Shown: in pieces, positions 23,350-31,336 of the stretch
Layout of the letters: every line of letters begins with the position of its first letter
Position numbering within the stretch: the stretch's first letter is position 1
Assembly: GCA_965220315.1 (NCBI GenBank)
Contig: CBDCPP010000001.1
Span: forward strand, 310,001-374,000
Direction of reading: 5' to 3'
Length of the DNA stretch: 64,000 nt
From: JAPOXK01 sp965220315
GTDB lineage: Bacteria; Chloroflexota; Dehalococcoidia; Bin125
The notes under the pieces: generated by a model
Told to the model about the DNA's origin: nothing
The model's input: only the letters and a program-made list of their open reading frames with translations
The model's database searches: none
Translations under genes and position numbers: made by a program

Positions 23350-24753
23350 ATGACAAACTACGACTACGACATGGTGACCATCGGGTCGGGGCCGGCCGGA
23401 CAGAAGGCCGCGGTTCAGGCTGCGAAGCTTGGCAAGCGCGTGGCCGTGATCGAGCGGCTTCCGGACATCGGCAGCGTCAGTATCCACACCGGAACCGCAA
23501 GCAAGACCTTGCGCGAGGCCGTACTGCACCTGACGGGCTATCGGGAGCGCAAGATCTACGGCCAGTCGTACGCCGTGAAGCAGAACATCACGATGAGCGA
23601 CCTCATGCTGAGGACCCGCTACGTGATGCAGCAAGAAGAGGAAGTCCTGCGCAGTCAGCTCAGCAGGAACCGAGTAGAGACGATCGCCGCCGAGGGATCA
23701 TTCATCGATCGTCACACGATCAATCTCGCTACCGATGACGGCAAATCGAATCGGACGATCACGGCGGAGAAGGTCATCATCGCGGTGGGGTCGTACTCCA
23801 CGATGCCGCCCGTGGTCTACGTGGACGGAAGACTGATCTTCGTCAGCGATGACGTTCTCGACTTAACCGACCTGCCCCGCACGCTGACGATCGTCGGCGC
23901 CGGCGCGATAGGGCTGGAATATTGCGGCACGTTCGCGGCGGTGGGGGTCCAGGTCACGCTCGTGGACAGGAATCCACGGTTGCTGCCATTCGCGGACGAC
24001 GAGCTGACGGACACGCTTGTGTATCACCTGCGTCAGCGGGGTGTGAAGTTCATCATGAACGAGAACGTCTTCGATATTGAGTACCTCAGAGACGAGCACG
24101 GGGACCGGGTCCGCGTCATGCTTGAGAGCGGGAAACAGATCGTGAGCGATGCCGTGATGTACTGCGTCGGACGCACGGGCGCCACGAGATCGCTCAATCT
24201 GGAGGCCATCGGCGTCGAGGTCGATGAACGCGGGCGCCTCAGCGTGGACAGAAACTACCAGACGAACGTTGAGGGCATCTACGCCGTGGGCGGCGTCATC
24301 GGGTTCCCGGACCTCTCCTCGACGTCGCAAATGCAGGGGCGGCTGGCGGCGCGCCATGCGGCCGGCATCGCCACGAATCAGTTCCCCGATCTATTCCCGT
24401 ACGCAGTGAAGACGATTCCCGAAGTGGCGATGGTGGGGATGACGGAGGCGCAGCTAACGGCCGCTGGGATCCCCTACGAGGTGGGCAAGGCGCAGTATCG
24501 TGAGAATGTGGGCAGCATTATCAAAGGGGACGACGCCGGCTTCTTAAAGCTGCTGTTCCATGTCGAGACGCGGAAACTGCTGGGGGTGCACATCATCGGC
24601 GAGAGCGCCGCCGAGCTGGTCCACATCGGGCAGGCGGTCATCGCGCACGAGGGAGCGATCGACTACTTCGTCGAAACCGTGACCAGCAACCCGACGCTGG
24701 CCGAATGCTACCCGGCGGCGGCCTTAAATGGGATCAACCGCCTCGGCCTGTAG
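23350..24753 (+). CDS. Pyridine nucleotide-disulphide oxidoreductase, SthA-like with altered motifs
   Basis: A 467-residue FAD protein closest in pattern to soluble NAD(P) transhydrogenase (SthA). FAD motif GSGPAGQKAA (12-21), NAD motif GAGAIGLEYCG (183-193) and a C terminus ending NPTLAECYPAAALNGINRL agree with SthA. Two key places differ. The GTIPSKTLREAV segment is GTASKTLREAV, one residue shorter (48-58). The second FAD motif, normally AxGDVIGFP, is AVGGVIGFP, with Gly315 in place of the Asp that contacts the FAD ribityl chain. No redox-active CxxxxC is present, as in SthA. It may still bind FAD or may have changed role. Start ATG 23350 lacks a strong ribosome-binding site. Confidence 0.8.
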   Translation: MTNYDYDMVTIGSGPAGQKAAVQAAKLGKRVAVIERLPDIGSVSIHTGTASKTLREAVLHLTGYRERKIYGQSYAVKQNITMSDLMLRTRYVMQQEEEVLRSQLSRNRVETIAAEGSFIDRHTINLATDDGKSNRTITAEKVIIAVGSYSTMPPVVYVDGRLIFVSDDVLDLTDLPRTLTIVGAGAIGLEYCGTFAAVGVQVTLVDRNPRLLPFADDELTDTLVYHLRQRGVKFIMNENVFDIEYLRDEHGDRVRVMLESGKQIVSDAVMYCVGRTGATRSLNLEAIGVEVDERGRLSVDRNYQTNVEGIYAVGGVIGFPDLSSTSQMQGRLAARHAAGIATNQFPDLFPYAVKTIPEVAMVGMTEAQLTAAGIPYEVGKAQYRENVGSIIKGDDAGFLKLLFHVETRKLLGVHIIGESAAELVHIGQAVIAHEGAIDYFVETVTSNPTLAECYPAAALNGINRLGL

Positions 24754-24760
24754 CTGGCCG

Positions 24761-25204
24761 CTACCCGGTCTGGGCCGATCCCTCCCGCAGCAGCCGGATG
24801 GCGGTCGAAACCAGCAGGAGAGGAAGCGTAACGTCGATCAATATCCAGACCAGCGCTATGGCGTTGCTGGGCTCGACCCACTCCACGCCGAACCAGTTCC
24901 AGAGCAGCGCGAGGAAGAGCGCCGCCGAGAAGTAGAAGGTGCCGTTCGCCTCCAGATACTCCCGGTGAACCGATTGGTCGCCCCTATCGGCATCCAGGCG
25001 GCGCTTTCTGGCGTAGGCGGTCATCAGTACCATCACCGCGCCGGCCACCATTAACGGGTCGAAGACTCGCCACGCGGTGAGCGCCGCGCCCTCCAACATC
25101 GGGTCGTGAAACTGGGTGGCCAGGAAATACCCGGCCACCCCCGCCGCCAGCAAGAGCATGTATACCGCCGCCACACGCTTGAGAACAGGCATCGGAACAA
25201 TCAC
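24761..25204 (-). CDS. Four-helix membrane protein of unknown function
   Basis: A 147-residue protein with about four hydrophobic segments: about 10-28 (AVYMLLLAAGVAGYFLATQF), 42-62 (AWRVFDPLMVAGAVMVLMTA), 88-106 (TFYFSAALFLALLWNWFGVE) and 113-135 (AIALVWILIDVTLPLLLVST). A charged loop ARKRRLDADRGDQ separates helices two and three. I do not recognise the family. It is a single gene, convergent with the transhydrogenase-like gene only 7 bp away. Confidence 0.65.
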   Translation of the reverse strand: MIVPMPVLKRVAAVYMLLLAAGVAGYFLATQFHDPMLEGAALTAWRVFDPLMVAGAVMVLMTAYARKRRLDADRGDQSVHREYLEANGTFYFSAALFLALLWNWFGVEWVEPSNAIALVWILIDVTLPLLLVSTAIRLLREGSAQTG

Positions 25205-25682
25205 GCTGGACCTCCCTCGACCTCAACGAGCCCATCGCTGTTTACTCGCTGAGGGACTGCCGATCCGCTTACACCTTCGCAGAGCCCTGCGGTCGGGCCG
25301 TACGATGCAGCCCAACTGCTGAAGGCGGGAGTCGCAGCACCGGACCAGCTCGCCAGCCTTCCGGATCCCCGGCTCCCAGCGATCCTTAAATAGCTCCTCC
25401 CCTGAACGCTGGCAAGGCGCAGGTCGCGAGCGGCGCTGGAATCGATTGGGGGCTGGATGCGAACAGCGCGCCCGAACGGAGAGCGCAGCGCTCGACCACC
25501 CAGCCGGGACGAACGAGCGAATCGGGGATCAGCCGAGCGGAGATCTCGGGGAGGACGAGGCCGAGGAGGCGATATCATCGGGTCGGCGCCGTGAAAGATC
25601 GTTGCACCGAGCTCATCGGGTAATCTGCGGCTCGCCTTTCCACGGGGCCGAGCCGGGCCGCGATTCCAGGAGGTACGAGAGA
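25205..25682. other. Gap upstream of the solute-binding lipoprotein
   Basis: A 478-bp divergent intergenic region. One short frame ends YDAAQLLKAGVAAPDQLASL followed by PDPRLPAILK and a stop at about 25395, which resembles the tail of a helix-hairpin-helix protein. It has no start and may be a gene fragment. AGGAGGT at 25668-25674 is the ribosome-binding site of the next gene. No RNA gene was seen. Confidence 0.4.
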
Positions 25683-26963
25683 GTGTTGACGACGATCTCT
25701 GGAAAAGTGCGGGCAACTCTAGCGTTGGGCGCGGCTTGCTTGCTGCTGGCCGGCCTCGCCGCTTGCGGCGGTGGCGCGGCGGACGAGCCGCGGTCCGAGG
25801 TCGCGGAAGAAAGGACGGAAGCGTCCGGTCCGCTGAGGATCGGCGTGCTACACGCTTCGTTCAACGACGAAATACAGCAGGAGATGTTGCGCGCCTTCGA
25901 TCTGGCGATCCAGCACCTCAACGAGGCGGGCGGCGTCTTCGGCCAGCCGGTACAGGTCGAGATCGTGGAAGCCGCGACCGACCCAGACTTGGCGGTGCAG
26001 CGGGCGCGGCAGCTGATTGAAAACAATCCGCCCCACGCCATCGTCGGAGGCTGGACCAGCGCAACCGCGCTGCCGCTGGCGGAGCAGGCGACCGCGCCGG
26101 CGGGGATTCCCATGATCAGCCCCTCCGCTACCTCCCCCCTCCTATCCACCGCCGACGACCAAGACTTCCTTTTCCGCACGATCCCGGTAGACAGCGCCGG
26201 CGCGTCGGTCCTGGCGCAGCTGGTGCGCGACCAAGGGTTCACCAACATCGGCGTGATCTACCGCGATGATGCCTGGGGATCGAAGTACGCCGAAGTCTTC
26301 GAGGCAGCGTGGGAAGGCCCCATCAGGGTGGTCGGAATCGATCCGGCCCAAGCCAGCTACCTCGACGCACTCAGAGAATCGGCCGCGGGGGGAGCGGAAG
26401 CGCTGGTCCCCATGACCTTCAACGCGGAGGGGATCGTCCTTCTCCGAGAGGCTCTGGACAACGGCATCTACGACGAATTCGTGCTCACCGGCCCCATGAA
26501 AGATCCGCGAACCATTGAGACGCTAGGCAGCGCCCGCCTGGGCGGCATGCACGGCATCGCAGCGGTCGCGGACCGCACGTCCGCCTCCTCGGTCGCGTGG
26601 GAGGAAGCATACGTCGCCGAGTACGGCGCTCTGCCCGTACTGTCCTACGTGAAGGAGACGTACGACGCCACCATCGCCCTAGCGCTCGCGGCCCAGGCCG
26701 CCGGCAGCACGGACGGCGCCGCGATCCGCGACCGGCTGCGCGCGGTGACCGGCGGACCGGGTGAGGCGGTGATCGCCGGACCGGAGGGCATCAGGCGCGC
26801 GCTCGAACTCCTCGCCGACGGAGGTGCGATCAACTACGAAGGCGCCTCGACGACCCTGGACTGGGACGAGAACGGCGACCTGCGAAGGGGCCAGATCGGC
26901 GTGTGGCGTTTCACACAAGACGGGCAGATCGAGGAGGTACGGGTGGTTGCCTTCGGCGGCTAG
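25683..26963 (+). CDS. Lipoprotein solute-binding protein (branched-chain amino acid type)
   Basis: A 426-residue type I periplasmic-binding protein (Peripla_BP_6, LivJ/LivK-like) for an ABC importer or sensor. The start is GTG 25683, eight bases after AGGAGGT at 25668-25674. It gives a clean lipoprotein signal (MLTTISGKVRATLALGAACL then LLAGLAAC) with lipobox Cys28. The frame is open upstream to 25446 but that part is not protein-like. Ligand-binding domain features are IGVLHASFNDEIQQEMLRAF, AIVGGWTSATAL, ISPSATSPLLS and TNIGVIYRDDAWG. No permease or ATPase genes are adjacent, so it is an orphan component. Ligand unknown; amino acids, amides or urea are typical for the family. Confidence 0.87.
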   Translation: MLTTISGKVRATLALGAACLLLAGLAACGGGAADEPRSEVAEERTEASGPLRIGVLHASFNDEIQQEMLRAFDLAIQHLNEAGGVFGQPVQVEIVEAATDPDLAVQRARQLIENNPPHAIVGGWTSATALPLAEQATAPAGIPMISPSATSPLLSTADDQDFLFRTIPVDSAGASVLAQLVRDQGFTNIGVIYRDDAWGSKYAEVFEAAWEGPIRVVGIDPAQASYLDALRESAAGGAEALVPMTFNAEGIVLLREALDNGIYDEFVLTGPMKDPRTIETLGSARLGGMHGIAAVADRTSASSVAWEEAYVAEYGALPVLSYVKETYDATIALALAAQAAGSTDGAAIRDRLRAVTGGPGEAVIAGPEGIRRALELLADGGAINYEGASTTLDWDENGDLRRGQIGVWRFTQDGQIEEVRVVAFGG

Positions 26964-27149
26964 CCCCCCAGTCGACCGAAATCTTGGCCGCGATCTATTG
27001 AGTGCCGGCTCGAAGGGCGAGCACAGCGGCGGCGGCTCGCGGCTCTGTGCTCGCTGTCACCTCAGCGCCGGCATGCAGCTCCCCGTCGCGACAATCCCAG
27101 CCAGTCCCCTTCACGACGGTCAGCGCGGCTTGCGCATCGCTTGAACCAA

Positions 27150-27506
27150 CTACCGCTTGAGCTTCATCCATTCGAGAGGCAAGCGATTAAACAGCGCCAC
27201 CGCTTTCGCATCCTGACGGCCTGGCGAGAGCATATGCATGGCGCAGCCTCTTCCTGAGTAAGACAGGGCGAAAACACCGCTGGCGCTCCTCCCACCAATG
27301 GCAATGAAGCCGGTTGCGTACAGACCGCCTATCGCAATGAAACCAAACGCGTTTCCAGAGCTGACCGCGATGAGGCCGGCCGCGTTGACGGCGCCGATCG
27401 CAACGAGGCCGACCGCGTTGACGGCGCCGATCGCAACGAGGCCGACCGCGTTGATGGCGCTGACCGCGATGAAGTCGACCGCGTTCTGGGTATCGACAGT
27501 GACCAT
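27150..27506 (-). CDS. Protein with seven 11-residue repeats (probable beta-solenoid)
   Basis: A 118-residue protein of which about residues 8-84 are seven tandem 11-residue units of the form NAxGxxAIGxx, for example NAVGLVAIGAV repeated, then NAAGLIAVSSG, NAFGFIAIGGL and YATGFIAIGGR. Alternating small and hydrophobic residues suggest a narrow stacked beta-coil. The C-terminal 35 residues (MHMLSPGRQDAKAVALFNRL and following) are not repeated and look globular. ATG 27506 has AAGGAG at about 8 bases. No signal peptide is present. The function is not known to me. Confidence 0.65.
   Translation of the reverse strand: MVTVDTQNAVDFIAVSAINAVGLVAIGAVNAVGLVAIGAVNAAGLIAVSSGNAFGFIAIGGLYATGFIAIGGRSASGVFALSYSGRGCAMHMLSPGRQDAKAVALFNRLPLEWMKLKR
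27353..27484. repeat. 33-bp tandem repeats within the 11-residue-repeat gene
   Basis: The units that encode NAVGLVAIGAV are close to identical at DNA level (GACCGCGTTGACGGCGCCGA and the following 13 bases, repeated with period 33). The outer units are diverged. Recent unit expansion is likely. Confidence 0.75.
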
Positions 27507-27811
27507 TTCCCGCTCCTTACCTAAAACCCTGCTCTCGCGCCCTAGTTAGTTCTGTTGGAAATTGATTTCCCAAATCACTCCAACCTCTGCTCAGACATCT
27601 TCCATCGCCCAATCTGCCGGACGGCGGAGACGCGGAGACGCGCCAGCCTCGAGCAAGCGGAGTGTCGCTGTCAACCCCGCGAAGAATTCGAAGATATTCG
27701 CCAGCTTCGAGGACTCACCACTGTCGAGTTCCGTATACCCGCAGGAGGTCATGGCGAAGTGGTAACGCCATCTGGGCTTGTTGCTAGTACCCCGCTCCTC
27801 CGTGCAATACG
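27507..27811. other. Gap between two minus-strand genes
   Basis: A 305-bp region without a supported gene, clear terminator or RNA motif. The plus-strand frame 27555-28220 that covers it is a shadow of the Pro/Glu-rich lipoprotein on the other strand. Confidence 0.5.
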
Positions 27812-28561
27812 TCAGGGTCCCCCGGATTCCTCAGAATTCAAGCAGGCGCTTACTTCCGCGGAGGATCTGATTTCCGCTACTGATTCCTCTATGGATCCGG
27901 ATCGAATGGAGATCAGGTCCGGGTTCTCCTTAGCCACATCAATCATGCAGCTGTACGTTTCCGCGCTCAGTCCACCGGCCTGCTCGGAGATCACCGCGAC
28001 ACCGATGACGGCGAAATTCTCCGGTGTGAGGCAGGCGAACACGGGGCCCGAGGTGGGGTTGGCCAAAACATCCAGGAGCGGGGCACCGCTGAGCAGACCG
28101 TACAAGCCACCGACGGTTGCCTGTATGCAGGAGGCTTCGGGCTCGGAGAGCCGGACGATCATGTCATTCGCAGTAGTCGCCCTGGTTAATACGAGGTCTT
28201 CCAAAGAGCCCACGGGCTGAGGCGCCTCAGCCGCCGGTTCGGAAGCAGGCTCTGGGTCAGGTTCCGCCGCCGGCTCCGGGGCAGGCGCCTCGGCCGGCTC
28301 CGGCGTCGCAGCCGCCGGTTCGGAAGCAGGCTCTGGGTCAGGTTCCGCCGCCGGCTCCGAGGCGGGCGCCTCGGCCGGCTCCGGCGTCACGGCCGCCGTG
28401 GGCTCCGGAGCCGGCTCCGCCGCGGGAGCCTCGGGGGGCTCTGAGGCGGGAGTCGAGTCGGAACCGCAGGCGGCGAGCGCCATGATTGCGATGAAAGCGA
28501 GCGCCATGACGAAAGCGCCACGCCAGCCGACACGACAATTCAGCCTACTCGGGATATACAT
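27812..28561 (-). CDS. Lipoprotein with Pro/Glu/Ala repeat stalk
   Basis: A 249-residue exported lipoprotein. The signal sequence ends in the lipobox LAAC with Cys32. Residues about 38-115 are a Pro/Glu/Ala-rich stalk (EPAEAPASEPAAEPDPEPAS and similar). The C-terminal 130 residues form a probable globular domain with four cysteines, seen in ASCIQ, FACLTP, YSCMID and SACLN, which could form two disulphides. I do not recognise the domain. The stalk probably spans the cell-wall layer and holds the domain away from the membrane. An alternative start is the Met at residue 19. Confidence 0.75.
   Translation of the reverse strand: MYIPSRLNCRVGWRGAFVMALAFIAIMALAACGSDSTPASEPPEAPAAEPAPEPTAAVTPEPAEAPASEPAAEPDPEPASEPAAATPEPAEAPAPEPAAEPDPEPASEPAAEAPQPVGSLEDLVLTRATTANDMIVRLSEPEASCIQATVGGLYGLLSGAPLLDVLANPTSGPVFACLTPENFAVIGVAVISEQAGGLSAETYSCMIDVAKENPDLISIRSGSIEESVAEIRSSAEVSACLNSEESGGP
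28231..28392. repeat. 81-bp direct repeat encoding the lipoprotein stalk
   Basis: Two copies with period 81 bp (28231-28311 and 28312-28392) share long identical runs such as GTTCGGAAGCAGGCTCTGGG. Each encodes 27 residues of the Pro/Glu/Ala stalk. Stalk length may vary between strains. Confidence 0.8.
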
Positions 28562-28837
28562 GGTTCCAGCTCCCCAATATGGAATCGATCGTGGACGGAC
28601 ACGGCACCAAACGCGTCCAAATCATAGACATGTTTAGGTTACCTGCCGTTTGATGCTATACGAATGACTCTCGCATGCGGGGGCTTGCCCTGTCCCCGTT
28701 CCACGGCTCCTTCCCCTGCGACTTAAGCCGCGGCAGGCACCGAGACTGCGGGAACCGGTTTGTCGAACACGCCAAGTCCGACCCATGGAGCACTGTAGCA
28801 AGCCGCGGATGTAGTCAGAGCGCGACGCTCATCGGAC

Positions 28838-30877
28838 TCAGCGGGGAAAGGCGCCCGGAATGCCGCCGTCGACGGGGATAGAGGCGCCGGTGATCTTGGC
28901 CGCTCCGTCAGAAGCGAGGTAGGCAACGACATCCGCCACGTCTTCCGGATAGATCGGCTTGCCGAGCAGGTTTCGCTGCGCGTAGAAGGCCTCCAAGTCA
29001 TCCGCGGCGACGCCGTGGGCGGCGGCGCGCCCGGCGCGCACATCGGGCGACCAAAGCTTCGAGCCACGGAAAACCGCGTCGGGGTTGACGGCGTTCACTC
29101 GAATCCCGACGTCCCCGTTCTCCAAGGCCAGGACACGCGCGAGCTGTGTCTCGGCCGCCTTGGCCGCGCTGTAGGCGCCGAACTCCGCTCCAGGGGCGAA
29201 GGCGTTCTTGGACGAAACGAAGATCAAGTTGCCGCCGCGGCCCTGGCGTCGCAGGAGGCGCACGGCTTCACGCGCCACCAGGAAGTGCCCGGTCGCATTG
29301 ACCGCGATGCTCCGCTCCCAATCCGAGGTCGCCAACCTGTCCAAGCGGGAGACGACCGCGATGCCCGCGTTAGAGACGAGGATGTCCAAGCCGCCGTAGG
29401 CGGCCGCGAGCGTAACGAAGCCGTCACGTACCGTCTGCTCATCGCCCACATCTATGTGCATCGACAGCGCGGCGCGGGGCTGTGGCGACCGTTCTCTGAT
29501 CGCAGCGGCGACGGCGTCGGCGCCCTCTCGGTCGATATCCGCGATCGCGACGACCGCTCCCTCCATCGCGAGGCGTTCCGCGATCGCTCGCCCGATACCA
29601 CTCGCGGCCCCCGTCACCAGCGCGATCCGGCCCTGCAACGGCAGCGGGCGCGGCGCCAAGCTGAGTTTGTAGAGCTCAAGTGGCCAGTATTCGACTTCGA
29701 ACAGGGCTTCTTCGGAGACGGGACAGTACTCACCGACCACGGTGGCGTCCCGCTGGACGGCGAGGGAGCGGCGGGCGATGTCGAGCGCGATCCGCGCCGC
29801 CCCACTCGACCGGGCGGCGGCGAAGACGCCCAAGTCCGGGATTAGGACGAGCCGTGGATAAGGATCGAGGCGGGGTGTTTCGGGGCCGGCGTGGCGTTGT
29901 ACGTATGCCTCGTATTCTTGGACGTAGGCGCCGATCGCCGCGCGTACAGCGCGATCGAGCGCCTCCGGGCCGGCGTCCGTGGACGAATGTACGAAGGCCG
30001 GCCAGCCTTTGGTGCGGAGGGCGTGGTCCGGCGTTGCCGGGCCGCGGTGGGTGATCGCGGCAGCGTCGGGATCCGCCAAAAAGCTGAGGAGATCCGGAGA
30101 GGCATCGTGTTCGACGACGACGGGCTGCGCGATGGCGCCGCGAATCGCGGTGGCGGCGCGTCCGACAAGCTCCACGTCCGGCCGCAGCACGGAGCCGCCG
30201 AAACGGCGTGCCGCGTGCGCGGATTCGGCGATGAACGCCTCGGCCTCACTCACGAGAGCGATGGTGCGTTCGTACGATGCGCGGGCATCGTCGTCGAAAG
30301 TGAGGAGCCCGTGGTTGACGAAGACCACGCCCTCGGCTGAACGATCCGTCTCCCAGGCTTCCACAACGGCGCGCGACAGCGCGAAGCCGGGACGGACCCA
30401 AGGCACGACCGCAAGGCGACATCCGAAGACCCGGCGGATGGTCGCAGCGCCGTCCGGCTGGTTGGTCAGCGCCACGATGGCGTCCGCGTGCGTATGGTCG
30501 ATGTGACGATGGGGCAGGAATCCGTGTAGCAGCGTCTCGATCGATGGGCGCGGGTCGTCCGGGTCCAGGAGAGCGTGCCGGAGATAGTCGACCATCGCCT
30601 CGTCGCTCAGTGCTTCAACCGCGCGGAGCACCCGCACATCGTCGAGGCGAACGCCCGCGAAGTGCTTGCGCTCGATCGTCTTGAGATCGGAGCCGCTGCC
30701 TTTGACGCGCAGCACCTCGACGGTGTCACCGCGGAAATCTCTCTCGGATCGCTTCACGGAAGTGTTGCCGCCACCCCAAAGTACAAGTGATGGCTCCGCG
30801 CCTAGCAAGCGCGAGCTGTAGACACGCAGATCCAGCAGGTCACGAGGGGCGTCGGCATCGGACCAGCGGCTCTGCAT
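28838..30877 (-). CDS. Bifunctional class II aldolase / short-chain dehydrogenase
   Basis: A 679-residue fusion of the type annotated as bifunctional rhamnulose-1-phosphate aldolase/lactaldehyde dehydrogenase. The N-terminal 400 residues are a class II aldolase with GGGNTSVK and the zinc-binding HIDHTHAD. The C-terminal 260 residues are a short-chain dehydrogenase with TGAASGIGRAIA, NAG (SNAGIA) and the Ser-Tyr-Lys site (SSKNAFAP ... YSAAK). In known cases this fusion cleaves rhamnulose-1-phosphate and oxidises lactaldehyde. No rhamnose kinase or isomerase is nearby, so the sugar could be another deoxysugar. It is divergent from addB. Confidence 0.87.
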   Translation of the reverse strand: MQSRWSDADAPRDLLDLRVYSSRLLGAEPSLVLWGGGNTSVKRSERDFRGDTVEVLRVKGSGSDLKTIERKHFAGVRLDDVRVLRAVEALSDEAMVDYLRHALLDPDDPRPSIETLLHGFLPHRHIDHTHADAIVALTNQPDGAATIRRVFGCRLAVVPWVRPGFALSRAVVEAWETDRSAEGVVFVNHGLLTFDDDARASYERTIALVSEAEAFIAESAHAARRFGGSVLRPDVELVGRAATAIRGAIAQPVVVEHDASPDLLSFLADPDAAAITHRGPATPDHALRTKGWPAFVHSSTDAGPEALDRAVRAAIGAYVQEYEAYVQRHAGPETPRLDPYPRLVLIPDLGVFAAARSSGAARIALDIARRSLAVQRDATVVGEYCPVSEEALFEVEYWPLELYKLSLAPRPLPLQGRIALVTGAASGIGRAIAERLAMEGAVVAIADIDREGADAVAAAIRERSPQPRAALSMHIDVGDEQTVRDGFVTLAAAYGGLDILVSNAGIAVVSRLDRLATSDWERSIAVNATGHFLVAREAVRLLRRQGRGGNLIFVSSKNAFAPGAEFGAYSAAKAAETQLARVLALENGDVGIRVNAVNPDAVFRGSKLWSPDVRAGRAAAHGVAADDLEAFYAQRNLLGKPIYPEDVADVVAYLASDGAAKITGASIPVDGGIPGAFPR

Positions 30878-31119
30878 GCCGGCATGGTAGCGATGGCTCG
30901 CTTATCAGTCCGGTTAGGAGATGTGCGGTAGCGGCGGGGGACCGTCCTCAGGCCGCGCAGACTCGGGTCGTCCCCAGGCGATGCCGAATCCAGTTATCCA
31001 ACCGCGCGAACAGAAAAACGGCTTGAGCAGCCGACCCCACCACCGACGCACTTGAGTCGCTGTGGACGTTCGCTATGCCCCGGATGGCCGCAGCGTGTGA
31101 TACACGTGGTGGCTCTCGA

Positions 31120-31322
31120 CGCAGCTGGCCGTCGATTGCTCCAGCTGGATAGCAAGAATGAATCGCGGCACCTTCAGCCTTTCCCATCACTGCGCCACTA
31201 CATCATTTCTACCGTTCTTGTGGTTCACGTCCCAGCCACGATCCTGGAGCAGCGCGGCGATCCTGCGGTAGCCATGCCAGCCGCACCGGCTCGCCTTGGA
31301 GACCACCAGATCCGCGGGCCGT
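31120..31322 (-). pseudogene. Relic of an IS3-family transposase (OrfB)
   Basis: On the minus strand, directly upstream of addB, the frame reads SRCGWHGYRRIAALLQDRGW then DVNHK, and after a stop WERLKVPR. This matches the N-terminal part of IS3-type OrfB (RYGYRRIxALLRxEGWxVNHKRVxRLWRxEGLKVP). Only about 60 codons remain and they are broken by a stop. No DDE catalytic part or terminal repeats were found. The rest of the 459-bp gap (30878-31336) has no gene that I can support. Confidence 0.6.
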
Positions 31323-31336
31323 ATCATGCCCTCACG

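Noticed and set aside
27353..27484. CRISPR-like array
   Set aside because: The 33-bp repeats are contiguous, coding and in frame, with no spacers between them.
27555..28220. 221-residue plus-strand frame
   Set aside because: It is antisense to the Pro/Glu-rich lipoprotein, which has a clear signal peptide and lipobox.
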